From: Bacteriovorax sp. BAL6_X | Lineage (GTDB): Bacteria; Bdellovibrionota; Bacteriovoracia; Bacteriovoracales; Bacteriovoracaceae | NCBI RefSeq assembly: GCF_000443995.1 | Contig: NZ_AUMC01000010.1 | Location: 496,001 to 560,000, forward strand | DNA: 64,000 nucleotides | Direction of reading: 5' to 3' | Part shown: positions 8,449-15,921 of the stretch, in pieces | How positions within the stretch are numbered: position 1 is the first letter of the stretch | Layout of the letters: every line of letters starts with the position of its first letter | The notes under the pieces: model-generated | What the model saw: the letters and a program-made list of their open reading frames with translations, nothing else | Database searches by the model: none | Told to the model about the DNA's origin: nothing | Made by a program: the position numbers and the translations under genes

Positions 8449-8754
8449 ATGGAAATTATATACGAAACATTTATGGGAAGGCTAGGTAAGAATCCTGAAC
8501 TTAAGTATACAGCTAAGCATGAACCAGTGTGTAAGTTATCTGTTGCTATTGATGTTAAAAATCAAGATAAGCCTGATTGGAAAAGAGTTATTGTCTGGGG
8601 AGAGCAAGCTGAGAGCTGTAAATTATATTTAAAAAAAGGGAAAGAGGTTTTTGTGCAGGGCCGTATGAGAGTACGCGAATTTAAGGATCAAAATGGAGAA
8701 TTAAGAAGCATTACTGAATGGAATGCAAGACTTGTTGGATTTCCAAATACTTAA
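8449..8754 (+). CDS. ssb: Short single-stranded DNA-binding protein (OB fold)
   Basis: A 101-residue SSB-family protein. It shows the OB-fold core in order: a first strand with GRLGKNPELKYTAKHEPVCKLSVAID, then DWKRVIVWGEQAESCKLYLKKGKEVFVQGRMRVREFKDQNG. The last two parts match the canonical 'W...V.W...AE....YL.KG..V.V.G' signature. The long acidic C-terminal tail of chromosomal SSB is missing, as often in plasmid and phage versions. A strong site (GAGAAGGAG) precedes the start. In a conjugative element it would coat single-stranded transfer DNA. Confidence 0.82.
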   Translation: MEIIYETFMGRLGKNPELKYTAKHEPVCKLSVAIDVKNQDKPDWKRVIVWGEQAESCKLYLKKGKEVFVQGRMRVREFKDQNGELRSITEWNARLVGFPNT

Positions 8755-8770
8755 AAAAGATGGAGGCTAA

Positions 8771-9049
8771 TTGCACAAAATGAAGATAGAAAATGTAACA
8801 GACATTCCTAGGACTACACGGTATAGTAGTCATGTTGGAGATATTGAAAATAATCCAACGGTGCTCTTTGACAATTTAAAATGGATGACGACTAACGAAG
8901 CAGCGACTTACTTAAGAAAGTCTACTAATGCAATTAGGACAGCAGTATGTCGAGGACATATTAAAGCTAGAAAATTCAGAAGAAGACTTTACTTTAAACG
9001 GAGCGAACTTGATCGACTTATTGAAACCTCAACAACCATAGGAGGTTAA
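8771..9049 (+). CDS. Excisionase-like MerR/HTH_17 DNA-binding protein
   Basis: A small protein whose C-terminal 55 residues (WMTTNEAATYLRKSTNAIRTAVCRGHIKARKFRRRLYFKRSELDRLI) form the helix-turn-helix of excisionase/AlpA-type proteins: T..EAA.YL..S...I......G.I...K.....F....L. Ending just 1 base before the integrase, it most likely works as recombination directionality factor or regulator of the integrase. The start is uncertain. A TTG at 8771 has GGAGG only 4 bases upstream, while the ATG at 8780 is 13 bases from it. Confidence 0.75.
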   Translation: MHKMKIENVTDIPRTTRYSSHVGDIENNPTVLFDNLKWMTTNEAATYLRKSTNAIRTAVCRGHIKARKFRRRLYFKRSELDRLIETSTTIGG

Positions 9050-9050
9050 T

Positions 9051-10184
9051 ATGGCAATCAGGTGTTATGAAAAGGACGGGAAAAAACTTTATCAGGTCTA
9101 TGTAAATGCGAGAAGCAAAACAGACCGAAAGTTAAGAGTCCAAAAAACAGTTTCCGACTTAAAGTCGCTATCATTAGCAAGACGAGAAGAGAATAGAATA
9201 AACCAAGAGCTTGGTAAGAAACTTACTGAGCTAGAAGGCTTATGTGATACATGGGAGTCTGTGATTGATAAATGGGAACATGAAGCCAGAAGTGGTTTTC
9301 TTGGAACATACAATCCTGCAACAATTATGGATCATGTGGCCAGTCTAAGAAATTGGACAAAAAGCTGGCTTAAAACACCAGCATCTGAACTCGGTAAAGC
9401 AAATGGCCGTGATCTTGTAAAAAGAATGACCAATGCGGAGAAGTCTATCAGCTTCATTAAGAAAGTTAAAAACACAGTAAACTTAGTTTATAACTTTGGT
9501 ATTGAAGAAGGACTTATTAAGGGAGTACACCAGTCTCCGGTTTATGGAATTAAATTACACCATAAAAAAGAGAAGGTTCCAGATATTCTAACTTTAGAAG
9601 AGATAAAACAATTTCTTTATGAAGCAAGAAGACAAGAGCACCCTTGGTATCCAATTTGGGCAACAGCACTTTTAACAGGTATGCGCAGTGGAGAGCTTTA
9701 CGCTCTCGAATGGAATGATGTTGATTTTGAAAATGAGATTGTTCGAGTTTCAAAGTCTTTTAACAAAAGAACTAATGAGATCAAGAGTACAAAAGCTGGT
9801 TATTGGCGTAATGTACCAATGTCACCAGAACTCAAAGAGCTTTTTATTTCTTTAAAGTCATCGTCTAAAGATAAATTTGTTTTACCAAGATTCAACGATT
9901 GGAGAAGGGGAGATCAATCAAAAATATTAAAAATGTTCTTGATTGGTAACGGCCTTCCCAAAATTAAATTTCATGCTTTAAGAGCTTGTTTTGCAACTCA
10001 GCTCTTAGCAAAAGGAACACCTGCTGCAATCGTGATGAAAATCTGTGGTTGGAGAGATTTGAAAACCATGGAGCTTTATATTCGGGTAGCCGGTGTGGAC
10101 GAGAAAGGTGCGACTGATTGTCTTAGTATTCTGCCTTCTGAGGTAGATGTCGCAGATAATGTAGTTAGTCTTTTTCACAGCTAA
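9051..10184 (+). CDS. int: Tyrosine site-specific integrase
   Basis: A 377-residue phage-type integrase. An N-terminal arm-binding region, a SAM-like core-binding domain (about residues 75-165) and a C-terminal catalytic domain are present. The catalytic residues can be placed: R213 (TGMRSGEL), K248 (STKAGYWR), H308 and R311 (FHALRACFAT), W334 in place of the second His (GWRDL), and nucleophile Y343 (ELYIR). A consensus site (AGGAGG) precedes the ATG. The excisionase-like gene directly upstream and a strong terminator directly downstream indicate the end of the integrative element; the attachment site is expected nearby but was not identified. Confidence 0.93.
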   Translation: MAIRCYEKDGKKLYQVYVNARSKTDRKLRVQKTVSDLKSLSLARREENRINQELGKKLTELEGLCDTWESVIDKWEHEARSGFLGTYNPATIMDHVASLRNWTKSWLKTPASELGKANGRDLVKRMTNAEKSISFIKKVKNTVNLVYNFGIEEGLIKGVHQSPVYGIKLHHKKEKVPDILTLEEIKQFLYEARRQEHPWYPIWATALLTGMRSGELYALEWNDVDFENEIVRVSKSFNKRTNEIKSTKAGYWRNVPMSPELKELFISLKSSSKDKFVLPRFNDWRRGDQSKILKMFLIGNGLPKIKFHALRACFATQLLAKGTPAAIVMKICGWRDLKTMELYIRVAGVDEKGATDCLSILPSEVDVADNVVSLFHS

Positions 10185-10190
10185 TTTATA

Positions 10191-10221
10191 GACTGGCAAA
10201 GATTTTTTCGCTTTGTCAGTC
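10191..10221 (+). terminator. Rho-independent terminator of the integrase operon
   Basis: The arms GACTGGCAAAG (10191-10201) and CTTTGTCAGTC (10211-10221) pair with one mismatch around a 9-base T-rich loop, and are followed by ACTTTTTC. The hairpin begins 7 bases after the integrase stop. Confidence 0.75.
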
Positions 10222-10349
10222 ACTTTTTCAATTTTAAAGAATTAACGTGTTTGTTTTATTGAAATATCTAATTGTTGAGATGTAATCTAATTTATCATCG
10301 ATGATTTATATGTTAATATTATATATATTTATATTATTTAGGAGGAACA

Positions 10350-10934
10350 ATGTCTAAAAGTCTTGATACGAAGTCAATGATTTTGTGCATGATAGCAATT
10401 GATGGTGATACTATCACTGGTGAATTGGGGGGGATTACTCGACTTCAAAAACTATTGTTCTTGTTAGAAAACGAACTATCAAATGGTGAAAGGTTTGAAG
10501 AACTTGAATTTACTGCATATAAAGCAGGGCCATATTCATCAAGAATTTATGATGAGCTTGAATTTTTAGAAAATCTTGGCTTTATTGACTCAGAAATTGT
10601 AGGCGAAACGACAACAGAAGAATCAGTAGAGGTGGATGCTTTAAACTTTGAAGATTTGATGGGGGAAGAATCCTCTGCAAAAGATGACGTTGGGTATGCT
10701 GATGCTTATGTCGAGCGAAGTTTTAAAATTACAAAAAAAGGAATGTCCAAAGTTCAAGAAATTTTAAACTCTGGTGAATACACACCATCTCTTGAAGGAA
10801 TAAGAAAAATCAAGTCTAAGTTTGGTAAGTACTCATTATCTGATTTGTTATATTATGTTTATACGAAATACCCTGAAATGACTGTAGAATCTGAAATTAA
10901 AGATCAGGTCTTATCAAAGCGAAGAAGGGCATAA
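10350..10934 (+). CDS. Panacea/YwgA-like winged-helix protein, first gene of a possible defence or TA cassette
   Basis: A 194-residue acidic protein. Near the N-terminus it has GGITRLQKLLFLLENEL, then FTAYKAGPYSSRIYDELEFLENLGFI and, near the end, FKITKKGMSKV and IKSKFGKYSLSDLLYYVYTKYPEMT. The 'LQKLLF', 'GPY' and 'YSLSDLLYYVYTKYP' pattern resembles YwgA and the Panacea (DUF4065) domain, a known antitoxin/chaperone domain of PanAT toxin-antitoxin pairs. An AGGAGG site precedes the ATG. The next gene starts 2 bases after its stop and encodes a membrane protein, a partner type known for Panacea antitoxins. Homology is judged by pattern only. Confidence 0.6.
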   Translation: MSKSLDTKSMILCMIAIDGDTITGELGGITRLQKLLFLLENELSNGERFEELEFTAYKAGPYSSRIYDELEFLENLGFIDSEIVGETTTEESVEVDALNFEDLMGEESSAKDDVGYADAYVERSFKITKKGMSKVQEILNSGEYTPSLEGIRKIKSKFGKYSLSDLLYYVYTKYPEMTVESEIKDQVLSKRRRA

Positions 10935-10936
10935 GA

Positions 10937-11569
10937 ATGGAGAAAATTGCTCTATTTCATGGAGTTATAGCAACAATTAGTATTGGATATTTTTTTAAGG
11001 TTAAAGGTTTAGATTCTAGTTTCTTAACTGAAAGCTTTGATAATATTGTAGATATAAAAAATCGTATAACTTCTGAAATAACAGAAGAGATAGTAAGGTT
11101 AGCTACTCCTATTCCTGATGTATATGTTACAGGTGGGGAAGTTAATGAAGTAAGTTATTATGAAGGTGTATCAAATCCGCTAAAAGGCGATAGCTTTAAA
11201 AACTGGTTAGATGATTATCTAGAGAAGGAAATATCCTTCATAGACTATTACGCTAAGTTTAAAAAACTCTTTTCAAAATGGAAGAAGTATAAGAACTTGC
11301 TCATGAACTTCTCAATTTTTTTGACTATTATAGAATTAATAAATATGGCAACCTGTTTTTACTTAAGTCAGTTCTGTTTCAAGTTAAATAATGGAGAAGT
11401 GAAACTTCTAGCAGAACCTTTCTTGTGCTCATCAAATACAAAAATAATTATATTTGTATCAGGTGCTTTTACATTAGTTTTGATTTTTATTGGATTATTT
11501 CTGATTATGAGTCTTAATCGTGTTGAGTCTAAAGTTTTAGACTTTAAAGGGACTTATAATGGCTTATAG
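10937..11569 (+). CDS. Unknown two-TM membrane protein of the TGT-like cassette
   Basis: I do not recognise this 210-residue protein. It has a weakly hydrophobic N-terminus, a soluble middle (about residues 30-115, with many acidic and aromatic residues) and two strong membrane segments (about residues 120-145, LLMNFSIFLTIIELINMATCFYL, and 175-200, IIIFVSGAFTLVLIFIGLFLIM). It starts 2 bases after the Panacea/YwgA-like gene and overlaps the nuclease gene by 11 bases, so the four genes are likely one transcription unit. A membrane effector or toxin is plausible in this context, but that is inference. Confidence 0.6.
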   Translation: MEKIALFHGVIATISIGYFFKVKGLDSSFLTESFDNIVDIKNRITSEITEEIVRLATPIPDVYVTGGEVNEVSYYEGVSNPLKGDSFKNWLDDYLEKEISFIDYYAKFKKLFSKWKKYKNLLMNFSIFLTIIELINMATCFYLSQFCFKLNNGEVKLLAEPFLCSSNTKIIIFVSGAFTLVLIFIGLFLIMSLNRVESKVLDFKGTYNGL

Positions 11570-11957
11570 ATGGGAAGTAGATTTATATAAGCCTCTTAAA
11601 CGTTATCTTGGTAATAGAAGCTTTCGAATAATTGAAGAAGAGGTAGACTTTTTTGAAAGAAGAATTGATTTATTTTGCTTCTCAAGAAAGTTAGATAAAT
11701 CTATTGCAGTAGAAGCAAAATTAAAAGATTGGAAAAAAGCATTAAGACAAGCACTTTTGTATCAACTATGTTCAGACTTTGTATATGTTGCAATGCCAGC
11801 TGATGTTTTTAAAGTTATAAACAAGGATACATTCTTTAATCATGGTGTTGGATTCCTTGCACTGTATGAAAGTGGTGCATGTCGAGAGTTAATTCCTGCC
11901 AGGCCTTCATCGGTGTTGACAGAAGTTTATCGTACCGAGTTAATAAATTTCCTTTAG
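11559..11957 (+). CDS. PD-(D/E)XK-type nuclease-like protein
   Basis: A 132-residue protein with a compact restriction-nuclease-like pattern: an early acidic E6 (WEVDLYKPLKRYL), D37 in ERRIDLFCF, E52-x-K54 in IAVEAKLKDWKKALRQALLYQLC, and Q64 on the following helix. This D...ExK...Q spacing is the core of the PD-(D/E)XK fold found in restriction enzymes and many defence proteins. At 132 residues it is a minimal domain without target-recognition region. It overlaps the preceding membrane-protein gene by 11 bases, and its stop lies inside the site used by the next gene. Target and activity are unknown. Confidence 0.65.
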   Translation: MAYRWEVDLYKPLKRYLGNRSFRIIEEEVDFFERRIDLFCFSRKLDKSIAVEAKLKDWKKALRQALLYQLCSDFVYVAMPADVFKVINKDTFFNHGVGFLALYESGACRELIPARPSSVLTEVYRTELINFL

Positions 11958-11965
11958 GAGTTTTT

Positions 11966-13291
11966 TTGAAGTTATTACTTAGATATGGAAGTCATTCAGA
12001 AAAAGATTATTTTGAAAAAATGTTAAAGTTTTTTGATGGTGTGACATTCGCATCAAATTTATTGGAGTCAACTCCTTCTGCGACAGTTAGTCTAATTGCT
12101 AAATTTTCAAGTGATAAATACAATGTTCCATATATTATTGACCCGATGACTTATTCTTTTGGTGAGTTTTTTGACATAAAAAATGGCGAAATAAGTGATG
12201 ATTTGAGCTGGCTAATGTCTAAAACAAAAAAATACGGACTTGACTTTAAAAGGTCGTATAGGGCTCTCGGAGAAAACTTAGGCGGAGCTTTTTTAGAGTC
12301 AATTCAAAATAAAAGATCTATTTCTCTGGGGGATTTACAAAATGAAGCAACTCGAAAAGATATATGTAAATCTACAGTTAATTATCAGAAAAATAGGATA
12401 ATAAATATTTTAAAAAAAGATGAAGAGTATGCTCAGTATGCAGAAGAAATGTCATCACCGATACATATTTTAGCACCTTATTTCTTCATACAACCTGGGC
12501 GAGAGAATGAGTGGATTGATGTCATTAGGGGAATTGCAGAGGAATCTTCAAAGTTTGAAGAAGATAACTTATATATTAAATTATGTTTTGATAAGTCTTT
12601 GTTAGATGACAATGAAAAAATTTCTCTATTAGGGGAACTACGCTCTTTAAGTAAAGTTAAAGGTTTTTGGATTTGGGCAAGTGACTTTAATGAAACCGAG
12701 GCAAGCGAACGACAATTAAGTGGAATGAGAAGTTTAGTTGAAGCCTTAAGCAGTGAAGGAAAAGAAGTCTTCAATAGACATGGGGGCTACTTCTCGATGA
12801 TGCTAACAAAGCTTGGGCTATCTGGGGTGTCCACGGCCGTGGGCTATGGAGAACAGAAAGATGCTATGCCTGTTGTGGGAGTCGCAACGCCTGTTGTTAA
12901 TTATTATTTCCCTCTACTTCATAAAAAAATGGGAATTCCAGATGTCCAAAGATCATTTTATGATTTAGGGATCAATAGCTCTACTGATTTTTTTAGACTA
13001 ATTTGTGGTTGTGCTATTTGTAGAGGTGTTTTGAGTACTGGATTAGTCGAGTTTAGACAGTTTGGTGAAAAACATCTTGCTACAGAAAAGTCAAGAAGGC
13101 GAACACAGACCCCAGCTGCTGCAAAAAGGGCCCGCTTCCATTATCTGTTATCTAAAGCAAATGAAAAGAAGATTGTTTCAGAAAGTCAATTGAATGACTT
13201 GATTGATAGACTTAAAGAATCTCAAAGAGTTTCGAATTTTGATTATTATCAATTGGATTATATTGATAGATGGTTAAAAGTAATTGATTAG
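11966..13291 (+). CDS. Divergent tRNA-guanine transglycosylase (TGT/DpdA)-like protein
   Basis: About 441 residues, starting at a TTG (11966) with AGGAG 5 bases upstream; an ATG at 11879 would lie far inside the nuclease gene. The C-terminus has C347-x-C349-xx-C352 (CGCAICRG), a Lys/Arg-rich stretch and H392 in ARFHYLLSKANEKKI, followed by a terminal helix. This resembles the TGT zinc site (CxCxxC...H plus helix). The middle has alternating strands and helices compatible with a TIM barrel (YIIDPMTYSFGEFF, GFWIWASDFNE, GVSTAVGYGE). The canonical TGT nucleophile motif was not found. TGT relatives such as DpdA put 7-deazaguanines into DNA; a base-modifying or base-sensing role here is inference. 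Confidence 0.55.
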   Translation: MKLLLRYGSHSEKDYFEKMLKFFDGVTFASNLLESTPSATVSLIAKFSSDKYNVPYIIDPMTYSFGEFFDIKNGEISDDLSWLMSKTKKYGLDFKRSYRALGENLGGAFLESIQNKRSISLGDLQNEATRKDICKSTVNYQKNRIINILKKDEEYAQYAEEMSSPIHILAPYFFIQPGRENEWIDVIRGIAEESSKFEEDNLYIKLCFDKSLLDDNEKISLLGELRSLSKVKGFWIWASDFNETEASERQLSGMRSLVEALSSEGKEVFNRHGGYFSMMLTKLGLSGVSTAVGYGEQKDAMPVVGVATPVVNYYFPLLHKKMGIPDVQRSFYDLGINSSTDFFRLICGCAICRGVLSTGLVEFRQFGEKHLATEKSRRRTQTPAAAKRARFHYLLSKANEKKIVSESQLNDLIDRLKESQRVSNFDYYQLDYIDRWLKVID

Positions 13292-13400
13292 TTGGGAAAT
13301 CTTTAGAGCTGTTTTTGGTATAGATTTACTTAAGTAATTTTATAGTCGTGCTCTTTGTATTTTTATAATAATATTCTATTAAGGTTGGAGAGCTGGAATA

Positions 13401-14498
13401 ATGTCGAATGTGAGGGACGTATTCATATATATTGATAACTCTGTGTTAAAAAAACATAATTATTCTTTCAAGTCTAACTCTTTTAAATCTTTAAAAAATC
13501 ATTTAAATTCAGGAACGATTCAGTCAATAACGAATTCAATACATCAGCTCGAAATAAAAAAGCATATAGGTGAGCAGATCTCAAAAGAGCTGAAGTCGGT
13601 AAAAAAGATGAAGTCTTACCCCGTTCTCTCATCGATTGGTGTGGTAGAAGTAAGTTCTGGATTTATTGATTGTTCACATCCTGATTTAGTAGAAATGAAG
13701 TTAAAAGAATTTAACGACTTTTTTGATAGTAAGACTTTAAAATACGGTAGTCTTGATGGTGATGAAGTTACAGAATTATTCATCGATAGAAAAGCCCCGT
13801 TTAGTAGTCAGAAAGCAGACGAATTTAAAGATGTTTTTCAGTTGAAATCGATTGAGAACTTTATAAGTGAAGCAATATCTACTCAGTTAACAATTTTTCC
13901 AGAATTGAAGAATGAAGTTGAGCAGCCAATAGTTGCTATAATTACTAAAGACAATGGAATGAGAGACTATGTCGAACGATCAAACTTGATTAGTCATGTT
14001 TTCGAGGATATCCCCAATTTTCTAGACTACTACATTAAGACTTTGTTTGGTGTTGATCACTTCGCAAAATATGAATATTATGCACGAAAGCTATCTGAAA
14101 AAAACGATCATTGGTTAGATGAAAACTTTATATTTGATGAATATGTGTTTTTGGATGATTTTGAAGCTGAAGTAATTTGCACTTCATTAATTGACTGCGA
14201 TATAGAGGAGATAAATTTACAAGGTTTTGATGAAGAATATGGAAAGTTTATTGAATATTCAATAGAAGTGTCAGGTAGTATTGAGGTTGATGTTAATAAG
14301 CCTGAGTTTAGAATTTGGGACCCTGAGGCTAAAGAGTATCAATATTCTGGCTCAGAAGACTTTTCTGAAGAAGTAAGTTTTGAGTGTACCTATACGTTAA
14401 CTCTGTATACTTCTGATGGTGGAATCTCTTTTGAAAATTATGACGTTGAGATTGATGAAATCTTTTGTGATGATATTGTAATTTCTTGGGATGATTAA
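13401..14498 (+). CDS. DUF4935-type PIN-domain protein with acidic C-terminal extension
   Basis: A 365-residue protein. The first 215 residues fit a PIN nuclease: D12 in VFIYIDNSVL, then FKSNSFKSLKNHLNSG, E52 in HQLEIKKH, APFSSQKADEFKDVFQLKSI with the conserved FKD acid, and AIITKDNGMRDY with the last acid. The order and 'K..EFKD' match DUF4935. The remaining 150 residues are very acidic and beta-rich and were not recognised. Its own ATG lies 109 bases behind the TGT-like gene, so it may be a separate unit. PIN proteins cut RNA and occur as toxins or abortive-infection effectors; no antitoxin gene follows it. Confidence 0.62.
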   Translation: MSNVRDVFIYIDNSVLKKHNYSFKSNSFKSLKNHLNSGTIQSITNSIHQLEIKKHIGEQISKELKSVKKMKSYPVLSSIGVVEVSSGFIDCSHPDLVEMKLKEFNDFFDSKTLKYGSLDGDEVTELFIDRKAPFSSQKADEFKDVFQLKSIENFISEAISTQLTIFPELKNEVEQPIVAIITKDNGMRDYVERSNLISHVFEDIPNFLDYYIKTLFGVDHFAKYEYYARKLSEKNDHWLDENFIFDEYVFLDDFEAEVICTSLIDCDIEEINLQGFDEEYGKFIEYSIEVSGSIEVDVNKPEFRIWDPEAKEYQYSGSEDFSEEVSFECTYTLTLYTSDGGISFENYDVEIDEIFCDDIVISWDD

Positions 14499-14719
14499 TT
14501 TCAATTATATAAAAAAAGTTGGGACGTTTAAGTATGGCCCTACAAAGAAATTGGGATCATGGTATTCCAATTCGAAATAATCTTTTGATATGTTCTATCT
14601 CTTCAAATCTTGTATCATTTTTAGTTTATTGTTATCCTATTTATTGATTTTGGCTTATCTTGGCTTTGCACCTAGGTAAGTCATTGAATTAATTATCTTG
14701 TGGCCGAATCCACCATATT

Positions 14720-15301
14720 ATGAATTATATGAATAACTACTATTACAAAAACTCTCAAACATTCATAGATAATACACTTGAAATAGACATGGAGTCTTTA
14801 TATGGCCCATTTCTAGGATGCGTAAAACTGGGCGGCACAATCTTAGACATCGGCTGCGGGCCAGGGCGTGATTTGAAGTATTTCACAGAGCATGGATATA
14901 AGGCGCAAGCTGTAGAGCCAAGTCACAAGCTTGCGCAATTTGCACGAGAGCATAGTGGATGCGTTGTGCACGAGGGCTTGCTTCAAGATGTGGAATTTGA
15001 AGGTGAGAAGTTTGATGGTATCTGGGCGTGTGCATCTCTTCTTCATGTGCCAACGAATGAGCTTTCAAGTGTGTTCAAAAAAATTGCAACAATTATGCAT
15101 GATGGGGCCGTATTCTACTGCTCTTTCAAACACGGAGAGTTTGAAGGAGAGCGAGGTGGGCGCTTCTTCAATGACCAGACTCTCGATTCAATTAAGGAAT
15201 TCTTGCCTTCTAATTTTACGATTAGTAAGGATTGGGTAACTGAGGATAAGAGGCCTGATCGTGATGAGAGGTGGCTTAATTTACTTCTCACTAAGAACTA
15301 G
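14720..15301 (+). CDS. Class I SAM-dependent methyltransferase
   Basis: A 193-residue methyltransferase of the Tam/UbiE type. The SAM-binding motif I is ILDIGCGPGRDLKYF, followed by AVEPSHKL (acidic loop, motif II), a WACASLLHVP motif IV-like stretch and FYCSFKHG. The substrate is unknown; such enzymes often act on small molecules. Two in-frame ATG codons (14720 and 14729) are possible and no clear ribosome-binding site precedes either. It stands alone, with a 221-base gap upstream in which I see no gene. Confidence 0.82.
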   Translation: MNYMNNYYYKNSQTFIDNTLEIDMESLYGPFLGCVKLGGTILDIGCGPGRDLKYFTEHGYKAQAVEPSHKLAQFAREHSGCVVHEGLLQDVEFEGEKFDGIWACASLLHVPTNELSSVFKKIATIMHDGAVFYCSFKHGEFEGERGGRFFNDQTLDSIKEFLPSNFTISKDWVTEDKRPDRDERWLNLLLTKN

Positions 15302-15438
15302 AATCGTATAGAACTAGATTTTTTAAGTATTTACCACTTAAACCATAATGTTTTCATAAGTGATTAATTTTATTCAACTTCTTCCTTGAAATGTCGATTA
15401 ATAATTAAGTTTTAAAACAATCTTATTAAGGGGGATTA

Positions 15439-15615
15439 ATGGAAGCATTAACAGCTTTAGGCTTATTTCTTTTTGTTACAATATTTTCGATTCTTATTAC
15501 AAGATGGCTTGGTGCATGGATGTTAAGAATTAATGAGGTCATCGTGCTGCTTAGAAGAATTGATTCCAAACTTACAGATGAGTCGAAAAATAGTTTTATT
15601 AAAAGTGATGTATAA
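15439..15615 (+). CDS. Small single-TM protein (58 residues)
   Basis: A 58-residue frame with AAGGGGG 4 bases before its ATG. Residues about 4-29 are hydrophobic (ALTALGLFLFVTIFSILITRWLGAWML) and the rest is charged. The stop is directly followed by the ATG of the next gene, so the two are probably co-translated. Function unknown. Confidence 0.5.
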   Translation: MEALTALGLFLFVTIFSILITRWLGAWMLRINEVIVLLRRIDSKLTDESKNSFIKSDV

Positions 15616-15888
15616 ATGAAGATAAAATCTTTCTTTATAGTTACTCTCTTCTTCATGTCTTTTGTCTCTTTTGCTAATTCTGAGCTGGATAAAGTTAAAG
15701 AAGCAATGATTCGTCAATCAATTATGCAGTATTCAGGTAATTGTCCTTGCCCATACAACACAATGAGAAATGGTCGCCGATGTGGAGAACGTAGTGCGTA
15801 TTCTAGGCCAGGTGGAGCGAGCCCGCTTTGTTATAAAAGTGATATTCCTGACAGTACGGCGAAACAATTTATAAATAAATTAAAATAG
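15616..15888 (+). CDS. Secreted Cys-rich small protein with CPCPY motif
   Basis: A 90-residue protein with a signal peptide (MKIKSFFIVTLFFMSFVSFA). The mature part carries YSGNCPCPYNTMRNGRRCGERSAYSRPGG followed by PLCY. I recognise this Cys-rich pattern from short hypothetical secreted proteins in phages and many Proteobacteria, but no function is known to me. Four cysteines could form disulphides in the periplasm. It starts directly after the stop of the small membrane protein. Confidence 0.65.
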   Translation: MKIKSFFIVTLFFMSFVSFANSELDKVKEAMIRQSIMQYSGNCPCPYNTMRNGRRCGERSAYSRPGGASPLCYKSDIPDSTAKQFINKLK

Positions 15889-15921
15889 AGAGTATATTAT
15901 TGACTACTCAGGAGAAACATA

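Noticed and set aside
8430-10350. Direct-repeat attachment site next to the integrase
   Set aside because: No matching repeat was found in the window; the other element end lies outside, so the core site cannot be defined.
12831-12842. GC-rich palindrome CCACGGCCGTGG in the TGT-like gene
   Set aside because: It lies in a coding region, is short, and has no partner sites; a coincidence of codon choice is likely.
15300-15330. Repeated AACTAGA behind the methyltransferase as a possible terminator
   Set aside because: The two AACTAGA copies are direct, not inverted, so they do not form a hairpin.
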